The notes below the pieces were generated by a model. That model was not told the DNA's origin and did not search any database. It saw only the letters and a list, made by a program, of their open reading frames with translations. Positions 23,001 to 35,000 of a stretch of 64,000 nucleotides of DNA are shown here, piece after piece. Position numbers and translations under genes: made by a program. Numbering within the stretch: the stretch's first letter is position 1; each line of letters begins with the position of its first letter. The stretch lies in assembly GCA_964019135.1 (NCBI GenBank), contig OZ025249.1:30517759-30581758 (forward strand). Direction: 5' to 3'. This stretch comes from Arenicola marina (taxonomy: Eukaryota; Annelida; Polychaeta; Arenicolidae).

Positions 23001-26000
23001 GAGAATGAAGCTACTGTACCCTTGACATATCTTCATTGGAACAACTGGTTTCATTATCCCTTATTCTCAAACAATGCTTATAGTGAATTGACACGCCTGG
23101 TTTAAGTTGCTCAGAGTGACATTGTTGTAGCACATGCAGAGCTGTGTAAATAATTCTGCAAATGATGCTTCTACAACGATGTCAATTATTGCAAATAGTT
23201 CATCTACATTGATGTGGAATTTGTTTGGTCATCGAGGGGGACGATTATTGAGGTGGTCGTCTTAGCGCCGAGCAGCTCTTCCGAGTAAAGTCTGAACCCT
23301 TATTAAAATGAGATTCCTGCTCTACAGGTACAACACCTGCATGCGCGCCAAAGCTCTCGTCAGCCATGTGGCCTAAATAAGGTCGATACCCGTAAATATT
23401 GTGGTCATCGGGATAACCTCGTAGCCATGGAAGCCTCGTAGGCGTTACTGCTTTGTCCTGTCAGAGCTCAATGTGTGTGTGTGTGTCTTCAGTAGGGACA
23501 TGCGTTGTCAGAGTCTAGCGCCATTAAATATGCCATAAACATACCGTAACATATTTGATTGCTAACAAGGTCACTTCGGATTTTGCTGACAATGCTACCT
23601 TTCGGAGACAGGTAGCTGGAAGGCAGCGCGAATTGCTACCTCGTTGGATTGTTTATATAGGGTTCTTGGTATGTGGCTGAGAAATCGTCGAATGTCTTAT
23701 TTATTAGCTTACAGAAATGTAACATGCATGACAGTATTGGTAGGCTTGCTTCCACATTTCCACATTTCTGTCCAGATATATTTATATATATATATATATG
23801 CGTTATGTGATGAACGCCCACAAACGTTTGGGAATTGGTCGGGTTTATGCATATGTGCATGGCTCGGCCGTCTTTGGTTTTGACCACTGATATATCTTAA
23901 CCACCTGTCTATTTGTTTACCCCGGGGTGTCTTTCCTTGGTTACCGTATGCCTTGTCGTATGACACTATAATTTTTTACTTCTAAGCACACAGTATGTTA
24001 TCTATAACGAGCATAACTTTACCTATTCCTCGGTATACATATGGGGTTACCATATATTGCGCAGATTGAACTATAATCTGGGAAATTATAGTTACTATGT
24101 ATCATCCAGTCCACGGCTGCATGGCCATCGGGTGGTGAGCTTGAGACTAACGGATCAGCCGGGTGCCATCCGCGGTGACGCTCGGAAGCATCTGGTGGGT
24201 GGCATCACGGTTGGTTCGCCGCATTGTCCCAGGAGGCTCCGAGGTCCGGTGGACCTGGCCCATGGGCGCACAGAGGGGGACGTAAAACACGCAAGTCATT
24301 CGGGAGGTTTATACATGTTGGATAACACCGGACGACAGGAATTGATGAACCATGCGATGAAAACTGTATTGAAGCGATGAAGAAATGTTTCGTTGATGGC
24401 TGTGATCGTGTGACCACCGTACTTCGCCAGTGTAATTTTCTCTAAGAACAAGATGCTGACGATGGCTCGGTGGTTGGCGCTTTCAGCGTGGTCGACTTGG
24501 ATTGGTCAGACCAGTCATCGTGACGCCGGTTGAGGGTTCGCGCCCTACCGTGCGAATGTATTTGTTTTTGCTAGGATGCCGTGAGTCCCTGTTTTGTTAA
24601 AATAATTGCGCGTCTTTTTATAAAAAAAAAGAGGCCACTTGTGCATATGATGGTTAAACTATGTCAATAAAACTGCAACAATGAAACGAAAAATGGTGAA
24701 TCGTGCCCCGAGATGAAGATGTGAGGGCGCGAACCCACGACCTGTTGATCTGCAGCTCAGCCTGCTTGCCATGTAATCTCTTCCGGTGAATCTCTTCCGG
24801 TCATATCTTCGCTAACCCATATAGCCATACACGTCAAAATGTCCCAATCCAACAAGAACTGTCCAGACCTATTGTTTAGACATTGTTCGAGGTTGTAGCG
24901 TAGGTTGTGGTCGTATTAAAGTCCCGATGGAGGTTGTCTCCAGCCATTCCCAGGGGGCATCACGTCCAGTAGGCGCGTTCGTGTCTGGTCGATTAAGATC
25001 GTGCGCCGCTCAGCAGGTCAGCCCAACAGCAGGGGTGTAGGTGCGAGCCCCATCGGTGCAAATGTCTTACGTTTATGTAGGCTGCAGGTAGCATTGCTTT
25101 CGTAACACAATATGTGGGGGTATACTCGAAGGCGTGCTTCACTTCTTATCTTAAAGGTAATGAGAAAGGAAACGTAAATGTAGTTGCCGCTCCTGCACTA
25201 ACATTCATCACGGTGGCAGCGGAGGAGACTGGCTTCAGTTATAGTTGCCGCTCCTGCACCGCCATTCACCACGGTGACAGCGAAGGAGATTGGCTCCAGC
25301 TATAGTTGCGGGGTCGGCGCGATAGCTCAGTAGGCTAGAGCACTCGCATTGCGTGCTCTGACCAACTGAGAGCCTAATGGCACGTGGATCGGTGGTTCGA
25401 GCCCTGCTGTGGCCTTTTTGTATGGTCGCAGGATAAAGATCCCATGTTTTTCTTCGTAAAGAGTAGGGGGTTACTCCCGTGACATGGCTCCACTCTCCCT
25501 TCTTTCTCCCATTGACGCGATATGACCAAAAGTAGTTAAAGCGTCCTGAATAGCCAACCAACCAACCAGCTATAGTTGCCGCTCCTGCACCGCCATTCAT
25601 CACGGTGACAACGGAGATGATTGGCTCCAGCTATGGTTGCCGCTCCTGCACCGCCTCGCGTCACGGTGGCAGCGGAGGAGACTGGCTCCAGCTATAGATG
25701 TCGCTCCTGCACCGCCATTCATCACGGTGGCGGCGGAGGAGATTGGCTCCAGCTATAGTTGCAGCTTCTGCATCGCCATTTATCACGATGACAGCAGAGA
25801 TGATTGGCCCCAGCTATGGTTGCCGCTCCTGCACCGCCTCTCGTCACGGTGATAGCGGAGGATACTGGCTCCAGCTATAGTTGCCGCTCCTGCACCGCCA
25901 TTCATCACGGAGGCAGCGGAGGAGATTGGCTCCAGCTGTAGTTGCCGTTCCTGCACCGCCACTCGTCACGGTGACAGCGGAGGAGACTGGCTCCAGCTAT

Positions 26001-29000
26001 AGTTGCCGCTCCTGCGCCGCCATTCATCACGGTGACAGCGGAGGAGACTGGCTCCAGCTATAGTTGCCGCTCCTGCACCGCCACTCGTCACGGTGACAGC
26101 GGAGGAGACTGGCTCCAGCTAAAGTTGCCGCTCCTGCACCGCCAGTCATCACGGTGACAGCGGAGGAGACTGGTTCCAGCTATAATTGCCGCTCCTGCAC
26201 CGCCACTCGTCACGGTGACAGCGGAGGAGACTGGCTCCAGCTATAGTTGCCGCTCCTGCACCGCCACTCGTCACGGTGACAGCGGAGGAGATTGGCTCCA
26301 GCTATAGTTGCCGCTCCTGTACCGCCATTCATCACGGAGGCAGCGGAGGAGATTGGCTCCAGCTGTAGTTGCCGTTCCTGCACCGCCACTCGTCACGGTG
26401 ACAGCGGAGGAGACTGGCTCCAGCTATAGTTGCCGCTCCTGCACCGCCATTCATCACGGTGACAGCGGAGGAGACTGGCTCCAGCTATAGTTGCCGCTCC
26501 TGCACCGCCACTCGTCACGGTGACAGCGGAGGAGACTGGCTCCAGCTAAAGTTGCCGCTCCTGCACCGCCAGTCATCACGGTGACAGCGGAGGAGACTGG
26601 TTCCAGCTATAATTGCCGCTCCTGCACCGCCACTCGTCACGGTGACAGCGGAGGAGACTGGCTCCAGCTATAGTTGCCGCTCCTGCACCGCCACTCGTCA
26701 CGGTGACAGCGGAGGAGATTGGCTCCAGCTATAGTTGCCGCTCCTGTACCGCCATTCATCACGGTGACAGCGGAGGAGACTGGCTCCAGCTATAGTTGCC
26801 GCTCCTGCACCGCCACTCGTCACGGTGACAGCGGAGGAGACTGGCTCCAGCTAAAGTTGCCGCTCCTGCACCGCCAGTCATCACGGTGACAGCGGAGGAG
26901 ACTGGTTCCAGCTATAATTGCCGCTCCTGCACCGCCACTCGTCACGGTGACAGCGGAGGAGACTGGCTCCAGCTATAGTTGCCGCTCCTGCACCGCCATT
27001 CATCACGGTGACAGCGGAGGAGACTGGCTCCAGCTATAGTTGCCGCTCCTGCACCGCCACTCGTCACGGTGACAGCGGAGGAGACTGGTTCCAGCTATAA
27101 TTGCCGCTCCTGCACCGCCACTCGTCACGGTGATAGCGGAGGAGACTGGGTTCAGCTATAGTTGCCGCTCGTGCACCGCCACTCGTCACTGTGACAGCGG
27201 AGAAGACTGGTTCCAGCTATAATTGCCGCTCCTGCACCGCCACTCGTCACGGTGACAGCGGAGGAGACTGGCTCCAGCTATAGTTGCCGCTCCTGCACCG
27301 CCACTCGTCACGGTGACAGCGGAGGAGATTGGCTCCAGCTATAGTTGCCGCTCCTGTACCGCCATTCATCACGGTGACAGCGGAGGAGACTGGCTCCAGC
27401 TATAGTTGCCGCTCCTGCACCGCCACTCGTCACGGTGACAGCGGAGGAGACTGGCTCCAGCTAAAGTTGCCGCTCCTGCACCGCCAGTCATCACGGTGAC
27501 AGCGGAGGAGACTGGTTCCAGCTATAATTGCCGCTCCTGCACCGCCACTCGTCACGGTGACAGCGGAGGAGACTGGCTCCAGCTATAGTTGCCGCTCCTG
27601 CACCGCCATTCATCACGGTGACAGCGGAGGAGACTGGCTCCAGCTTTAGTTGCCGCTCCTGCACCGCCACTCGTCACGGTGACAGCGGAGGAGATTGGCT
27701 CCAGCTATAGTTGCCGCTCCTGCACCGCCACTCGTCACGGTGACAGCGGAGGAGACTGGTTCCAGCTATAATTGCCGCTCCTGCACCGCCACTCGTCACG
27801 GTGATAGCGGAGGAGACTGGGTTCAGCTATAGTTGCCGCTCGTGCACCGCCACTCGTCACTGTGACAGCGGAGAAGACTGGTTCCAGCTATAATTGCCGC
27901 TCCTGCACCGCCACTCGTCACGGTGACAGCGGAGGAGACTGGCTCCAGCTATAGTTGCCGCTCCTGCACCGCCATTCACATTGGTGACAGCGGAGGAGAC
28001 TGATTCCAGCTATATTTACCGCTCCTGCACCGCCATTCACAATGGTGACAGCAGCGGAGACTTGTTCGAGCTATAGTTGCCTCTCTTGCGCCGCCAGAAT
28101 TCTTGCCAGTCTAATTGCAGCTACAGTCTGCGATGTGGCACAGCCACGCGCCACACCAGGGGTTGACGAAGACAGATGTCTCCTGTCATACTGGGTTGGA
28201 TGAACCGGTGTTCACTACACCATGTGTTTCCCGTATGCTTCAATGGAACCGGCCAACATCTAGCCACATTGTCCTAACTTATGTATGAAATAAACTATAG
28301 GCGTCAGGAAACGCACCACTTTGATACCTCCCCTTCATTCCTCTCTCCCTCTCACTCCGCCCCCTGCACCGGTTAGTGGATCTTTTGATATATATCGTAA
28401 TGCTACATTGTTAATATGCAGTTGTGGATTGCAAGCATTTCGAATATTAATATTTTCGACTTCTATTAAGACCAGTAGTTGACGGCTACGTATAATACAT
28501 AGAAGTAGCAGACACATCGAGTATATGTCACACATCACTATGTCGGCACCATAGGAGGACAGATGCGATATGCGTTTTGGATGAGTATAATTTGCGCATA
28601 ATTTCAATGTGTGCTGAGATAGACCATGGACAAAACTGAGCGTCAATTCAGGGGATCCGGTGTGCGGCCTGGGTTAGGAGACGCTCCTGTGGATGTTTGT
28701 CACCACTCGTCTCTCTGTGTCCTGAAAATCAGTGGAGACAACGGTTTAACTTTTCTACTGTACGCGGATGTTTCCTACAGGAATGTACGCATGCCCAGGT
28801 CACGTTGCGCGTTTGAATAACTAACAGCGAAACTAGCGGCGATAACGAGGATACACTGCACGGGTTATGAAACCAGTGTAAACTAGGTGTGTTGAGTATA
28901 GCCGATATGATAACCTAAGAGTGAACGGTAATTGAACTGGTATTGCAGCCTAAGCTTCAGGAGTCGTATTCATACACAACACATACCTTACGCACGAATC

Positions 29001-32000
29001 GCGCATTTTCGTCGTAGCCTCGTTGTGGTGGTGCTCATGATCAAGATATCATATGCAATATCGTTTTTAGCACTTTCTTATTTCCGAAACTTCTTGGATG
29101 AATCCTGTTCTATTTTGAACCAATACATCGCTCGACAAATGTTTCACTTAACGCCAAGTGTATTGGCGTGGCCTATGTGTCTTATGAATGCGGCCCCTGT
29201 AGTGTTGTGGAATGAGGCCGAATTTTAAAGAAGGCTTAGTGAAGTGGTGGAACAACATCAATTCGGCGGCTTGCCGTAGCCTGCATTGTGGTATGAGGGT
29301 CTATTCCGCATGCGCCTCTTCCAGTTCATACCATGGCGTACGGTCTGATCTTGCCCAGGTTATACTTTGGCATATAAAGTATGTCGTATCTGTCCCACAC
29401 AGCGGTCATGGGAATTTGGTGGGCGGGAGGTAGCATGTTACCAGTCCCTTCATCCATCCACCACTATGGTCAGGAGTGATATGACGCAAATTATGATCGC
29501 AATCTGGTCATGCTTGAAATGAATATCGTCTTTTAAGTACTAGTTAAAGAACGAGTTAAATCGTTGGAATAAAATAAAATTAGTTATAATTTGATTGGGA
29601 TTTTAGCATCGTGTCGTTCAGTATTTCAACAACGCGCTCTAATGTTCACGATGAACGACTGGCTAAGTAAAGAACTATTCATACCACGAAAGCATTTTTT
29701 TGGAGGCATTTGTATAAATAATGAACATTAAAGACAGAAGCGTGACGTCATAGACATTTTAATGCTGAAGCAACATCCTTGCAATTATATGTCAGGGTGA
29801 CGAGAGCGTGTCTCGGTGGGCGATAAGAAGGAGAATGAACTTATCTGGTTTGCTTTTTGTTTCCTGGTTACCCGATAGGTAAGATGAGTAACAGGCATCA
29901 ATAGAAGGCTTTGATTGGTTCATTGGGATATATTTATTCCTACTTATGTCTCATTTCTGTCTGTAGTGTTTCAGTTAAGTTCTAGGCGATGCGTGATCTT
30001 GTTAAAGGCGATGCCATCAGCTGTCTTTGTCTCCCTGTGGTCACGTGGTCTTGTTCATCACTCCGCCATCAGGCGTCTTTTTCTCCCTGCGGCCACGTGG
30101 TCTTGTTTCTCGATTCGCCGTCATGCGGCTTTCTCTCCCTGTTGTCACGTTGTCTTGTTCCTTGCTACGAATTCAGGGGTCTTTCTCTCCCTGTGACCAC
30201 GTGGTCTTGTTCCTCGCTACGAAATCAGGCGTCTTTCTGTCCCTGCGGCCACGTGGTCTTGTTTCTTGCTGAGAAATCAGGCGCCATCGTCTCCCTGTGG
30301 TCACGTGGTCTTGTTCCTCACTCCGCCATCATGCGGCTTTGTCTCCCTGTGGCCACGTGGTCTTGTTTCTCGATTCGCCGTCATGCGGCTTTCTCTCCCT
30401 GTTGTCACGTTGTCTTGTTTCTTGCTACGAAATCAGGCGTCTTTCTCTCCCTGCGGCCACGTGGTCTTGTTTCTTGCTGAGAAATCAGGCGCCATTGTCT
30501 CCCTGTGGTCACATGGTCTTGTTCCTCACTCCGTCATCATGCGGCTTTGTCTTCCTGTGGCCACGTGGTGTTGCTCCTCGCTACGAAATCAGGCGTCTTC
30601 CTCTCTGTGGTCACGTGGTCTTGTTCCTCACCCCACCATCATGCGCCTTTCTCTCCCTGTGGCCACGTGGTCTTGTTCCTCACTACGCCACCTGGCGTCT
30701 TTCTCTCCCTGTGGCCACATGGTCTTGTTCCTCGCTACGAAATCAGGCGTCTTTCTCTCCCTGTGGCCACGTGTTCTTGTTCCTCACTACGCCACGCGGC
30801 GTCTCTCTCTCCCTGTGACCACGTGGTCTTGTTAAAGGCGATGCCATCAGCTGTCGTTGTCTCCCTGTGGTTACGTGGTCTTGTTCACCACTCCGCCATC
30901 ATGCGGCTTTGTCTCCCTGTGGCCACCTGGTCTTGTTGCTCGATTCGCCGTCATGCGGCTTTCTCTCCCTGTTGTCACGTGGTCTTGTTTCTCGCTACGA
31001 AATCAGGCGTCTTTCTCTCCCTGCGGCCACGTGGTCTTGTTTCTTTCTGAGAAATCAGGCGCCTTTGTCTCCCTGTGGTCACGTGGTCTTGTTCCTCACT
31101 CCGCCATCATGCGGCTTTCTCTCCCTGTGGCCACGTGGTCTTGTTCCTCGCTACAAAATCAGGCGTCTTCCTCTCTCTGTGGTCACGTGATCTTGTTCCT
31201 CACCCCACCATCATGCGCCTTTCTCTCCCTGTGGCCACGTGGTCTTGTTCCTTACTACGCCACGCGGCGTCTTTCTCTCCCTGTGGCCGCGTGGTCTTGT
31301 TCCTCGCTACGAAATGAGGCGTCTCTCTCTCCCTGTGGCCACGTGGTCTTGTACCTCGCTACGAAATCAGGCGTCTTTCTCTCCCTGTGGCCACGGGGTC
31401 TTGTTTTTCGCTACGAAATCAGGCGTCTTTCTCTCCTAGTGGCCACGTGGTCTTGTTCCTCGCTACGAAATCAGGCGTCTTTCTCTCCCTGTGGCCACGG
31501 GGTTTTGTTTTTCGCTACGAAATCAGGCGTCTTTCTCTCCCTGTGGCCACGTGGTCTTGTTCTTCGCTACGAAATCAGGCATCTTTCTCTCCCTGTGGCC
31601 ACGTGGTCTTGTTTCTCGCTACGAAATCAGGCGTCTTTCTCTCCCTATGGCCACGTGGTCTTGTTCCTCGCTACGAAATGAGGCGTCTTTCTCTCCCTGT
31701 GGCCACGTGGTCTTGTTCCTCGCTACGAAATCAAGCGTCTTTTTCTCCCTGTGGCCACGTGGCCTTGTTCCTCGCTACGAAATCAGGCGTCTTTCTCTTC
31801 CTGTGGCCACGTGGTCTTGTTCCTCGCTACGAAATCAGGCGTCTTTCTCTCCCTGTGGCCACGTGGTCTTGTTCCTCACTCCGCCATCAGGCGTCTTTCT
31901 CTCCCTGTGGCCACGTGGTCTTGTTTCTCGCTACGGAATTAGGCGTCTTTCTCTTCCTGTGGCCACGTGTTCGTGTTCCTCACTACGAAATGAGGCGTCT

Positions 32001-35000
32001 TTCTCTCCCTGTGGCCACGTGGTCTTGTTCCTCGCTACGAAATCAGGCGTCTTTCTCTCCCTGTGGCCACGTGGTCTTGTTCCTCACTCCGCCATCAGGC
32101 GTCTTTCTCTCCCTGTGACCACGTGGTCTTGTTCCTCACTCCCCCGTCAGGCGTCTTTGCCTCCCTGTGACCACGTGGTCTTGTTCCTCGCTACGAAATC
32201 AGGCGTCGTCTTTGTCTGCTTGTGGCCACGTGGTCTTGATCCGCGCTACGAAATCAGGCATCTTTGTCTCCCTGTGGCCACGTGGTCTTGTTCCTCGCTA
32301 CGAAATCAGGCGTCGTCTTTGTCTGCTTGTGGCCACGTGGTCTTGATCCGCGCTACGAAATCAGGCGTCTTTGTCTCCCTGTGGCCACGTGGTCTTGTTC
32401 CTCGCTACGAAATCAGGCGTCTTTCTCTTCCTGTGGCCACGTGGTCTTGTTCCTCGCTACGAAATCAGGCGTCTTTCTCTTCCTGTGGCCACGTGTTCGT
32501 GTTCCTCACTACGAAATGAGGCGTCTTTCTCTCCCTGTGGCCACGTGGTCTTGTTCCTCGCTACGAAATCAGGCGTCTTTCTCTCCCTGTGGCCACGTGG
32601 TCTTGTTCTTCACTCCGCCATCAGGCGTCTTTCTCTCCCTGTGACCACGTGGTCTTGTTCCTCGCTACGAAATCAGGCGTCGTCTTTGTCTGCTTGTGGC
32701 CACGTGGTCTTGATCCGCGCTACGAAATCAGGCGTCTTTGTCTCCCTGTGGCCACGTGGTCTTGTTCCTCGCTACGAAATCAGGCGTCTTTGTCTGCTTG
32801 TGGCCACGTGGTCTTGTTCCTCTCTACGAAATGAGGCGTCTTTGTCTCCCTGTGGCCACGTGGTCTTGTTCCTCGCTACTTAATCAGGCGTCTCTCTCTC
32901 CCTGTGACGACGTGGTCTTGTTCCTCGCTACGAAATCAGGCGTCTCTCTCTCCCTGTGACCACGTGGTCTTGTTTCTCGCTACGAAATCAGGCGTCTTTC
33001 TCTCCCTGTGACCACGTGGTCTTGTTTCTCGCTACGAAATCAGGCGTCTTTCTCTCCCTGTGGCCACGCGGTCTTGTTCCGCGCTACGAAATCAGGCGTC
33101 TTTCTCTCCCTGTGGCCACGTGGTCTTGTTCCTCGCTACGAAATCAGGCGTCTCTGTCTCCCTGTGGCCACGCGGTCTTGTTCCGCGCTACGAAATCAGG
33201 CGTCTTTCTCTCCCTGTGGCCACGTGGTCTTGTTCCTCGCTACGAAATCAGGCGTCTTTGTCTCCCTGTGGCCACGTGGTCTTGTTCCTCACTCCCCCGT
33301 CAGGCGTCTTTGCCTCTCTGGGGCCACGTGGTCTTGTTCCTCGCTACGAAATCAGGCGTCTTTTTCTCCCTGTGACCACGTGGTCTTGTTCCTCGCTACG
33401 AAATCAGGCGTCTCTCTCTCCCTGTGACGACGTGGTCTTGTTCCTCGCTACGAAATCAGGCGTCTTTCTCTCCCTGTGGCCACGTGGTCTTGTTCCTCGC
33501 TGCGCCACCCGGCGTCTTTCTCTCCCTGTGGCCACGTGGTCTTGTTCCTCGCTACGAAATCAGGCGTCTCTCTCTCCCTGTGACCACGTAGTCTTGTTCC
33601 TCGCTACGAAATCAGGCGTCTCTCTCTCCCTGTGACCACGTGGTCTTGTTTCTCGCTACGAAATCAGACGTCTTTCTCTCCCTGTGGCCACGCGGTCTTG
33701 TTCCGCGCTACGAAATCAGGCGTCTTTCTCTCCCTGTGGCCACGTGGTCTTGTTCCTCGCTACGAAATCAGGCGTCTTTCTCTCCCTGTGGCCACGTGGT
33801 CTTGTTCCTCGCTACGAAAGGAGGCGTCTTTGTCTCCCTGTGGCCACGTGGTCTTGTTCCTCGCTACGAAATCAGGCGTCTTTCTCCTCCTGTGGCCACG
33901 TGGTCTTGTTCCTCGCTGCGAAATCAAGCGTCTTGCTCTCCCTGTGGCCACGTGGTCTTGTTCCTCACTCCCCCGTCAGGCCTCTTTGCCTCTCTGGGGC
34001 CACGTGGTCTTGTTCCTCGCTACGAAATCAGGCGTTTTTGTCTCCCTGTGACCACGTGGTCTTGTTCCTCGCTACGAAATCAGGCGTCGTCTGTGTCTGC
34101 TTGTGGCCGCGTGGTCTTGTTCCTCGCTACGAAATCAGGCGTGTTTGTCTCCGTGTGGCCACGTGGTCTTGTTCCTCGCTACGAAATCAGGCGTCTTTCT
34201 CTCCCTGTGACCACGTGGTCTTGTTCCTCGCTACGAAATCAGGCGTCTCTCTCTCCCTGTGGCCACGTAGTCTTGTTCCTCGCTACGAAATCAGGCGTCT
34301 TTCTCTCCCTGTGACCACGTGGTCTTGTTCCTCGCTACGAAATCAGGCGTCGTCTTTGTCTGCTTGTGGCCACGTGGTCTTGATCCGCGCTACGAAATCA
34401 GGCGTCTTTGTCTCCCTGTGGCCACGTGGTCTTGTTCCTCGCTACGAAATGAGGCGTCTTTCTCTTCCTGTGGCCACGTGGTCTTGTTCCTCGCTACGAA
34501 ATCAGGCGTCTTTCTCTTCCTGTGGCCACGTGTTCGTGTTCCTCACTACGAAATGAGGCGTCTTTCTCTCCCTGTGGCCACGTGGTCTTGTTCCTCGCTA
34601 CGAAATCAGGCGTCTTTCTCTCCCTGTGGCCACGTGGTCTTGTTCTTCACTCCGCCATCAGGCGTCTTTCTCTCCCTGTGACCACGTGGTCTTGTTCCTC
34701 GCTACGAAATCAGGCGTCGTCTTTGTCTGCTTGTGGCCACGTGGTCTTGATCCGCGCTACGAAATCAGGCGTCTTTGTCTCCCTGTGGCCACGTGGTCTT
34801 GTTCCTCGCTACGAAATCAGGCGTCTTTGTCTGCTTGTGGCCACGTGGTCTTGTTCCTCGCTACGAAATGAGGCGTCTTTGTCTCCCTGTGGCCACGTGG
34901 TCTTGTTCCTCGCTACGAAATCAGGCGTCTTTCTCTCCCTGTGACCACGTGGTCTTGTTCCTCGCTACTTAATCAGGCGTCTCTCTCTCCCTGTGACGAC

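Noticed and set aside
24057-24380. 107-residue frame in SSBP intron 3
   Set aside because: No recognisable domain, ordinary for a GC-richer intron stretch, and next to tRNA-like repeat pieces.
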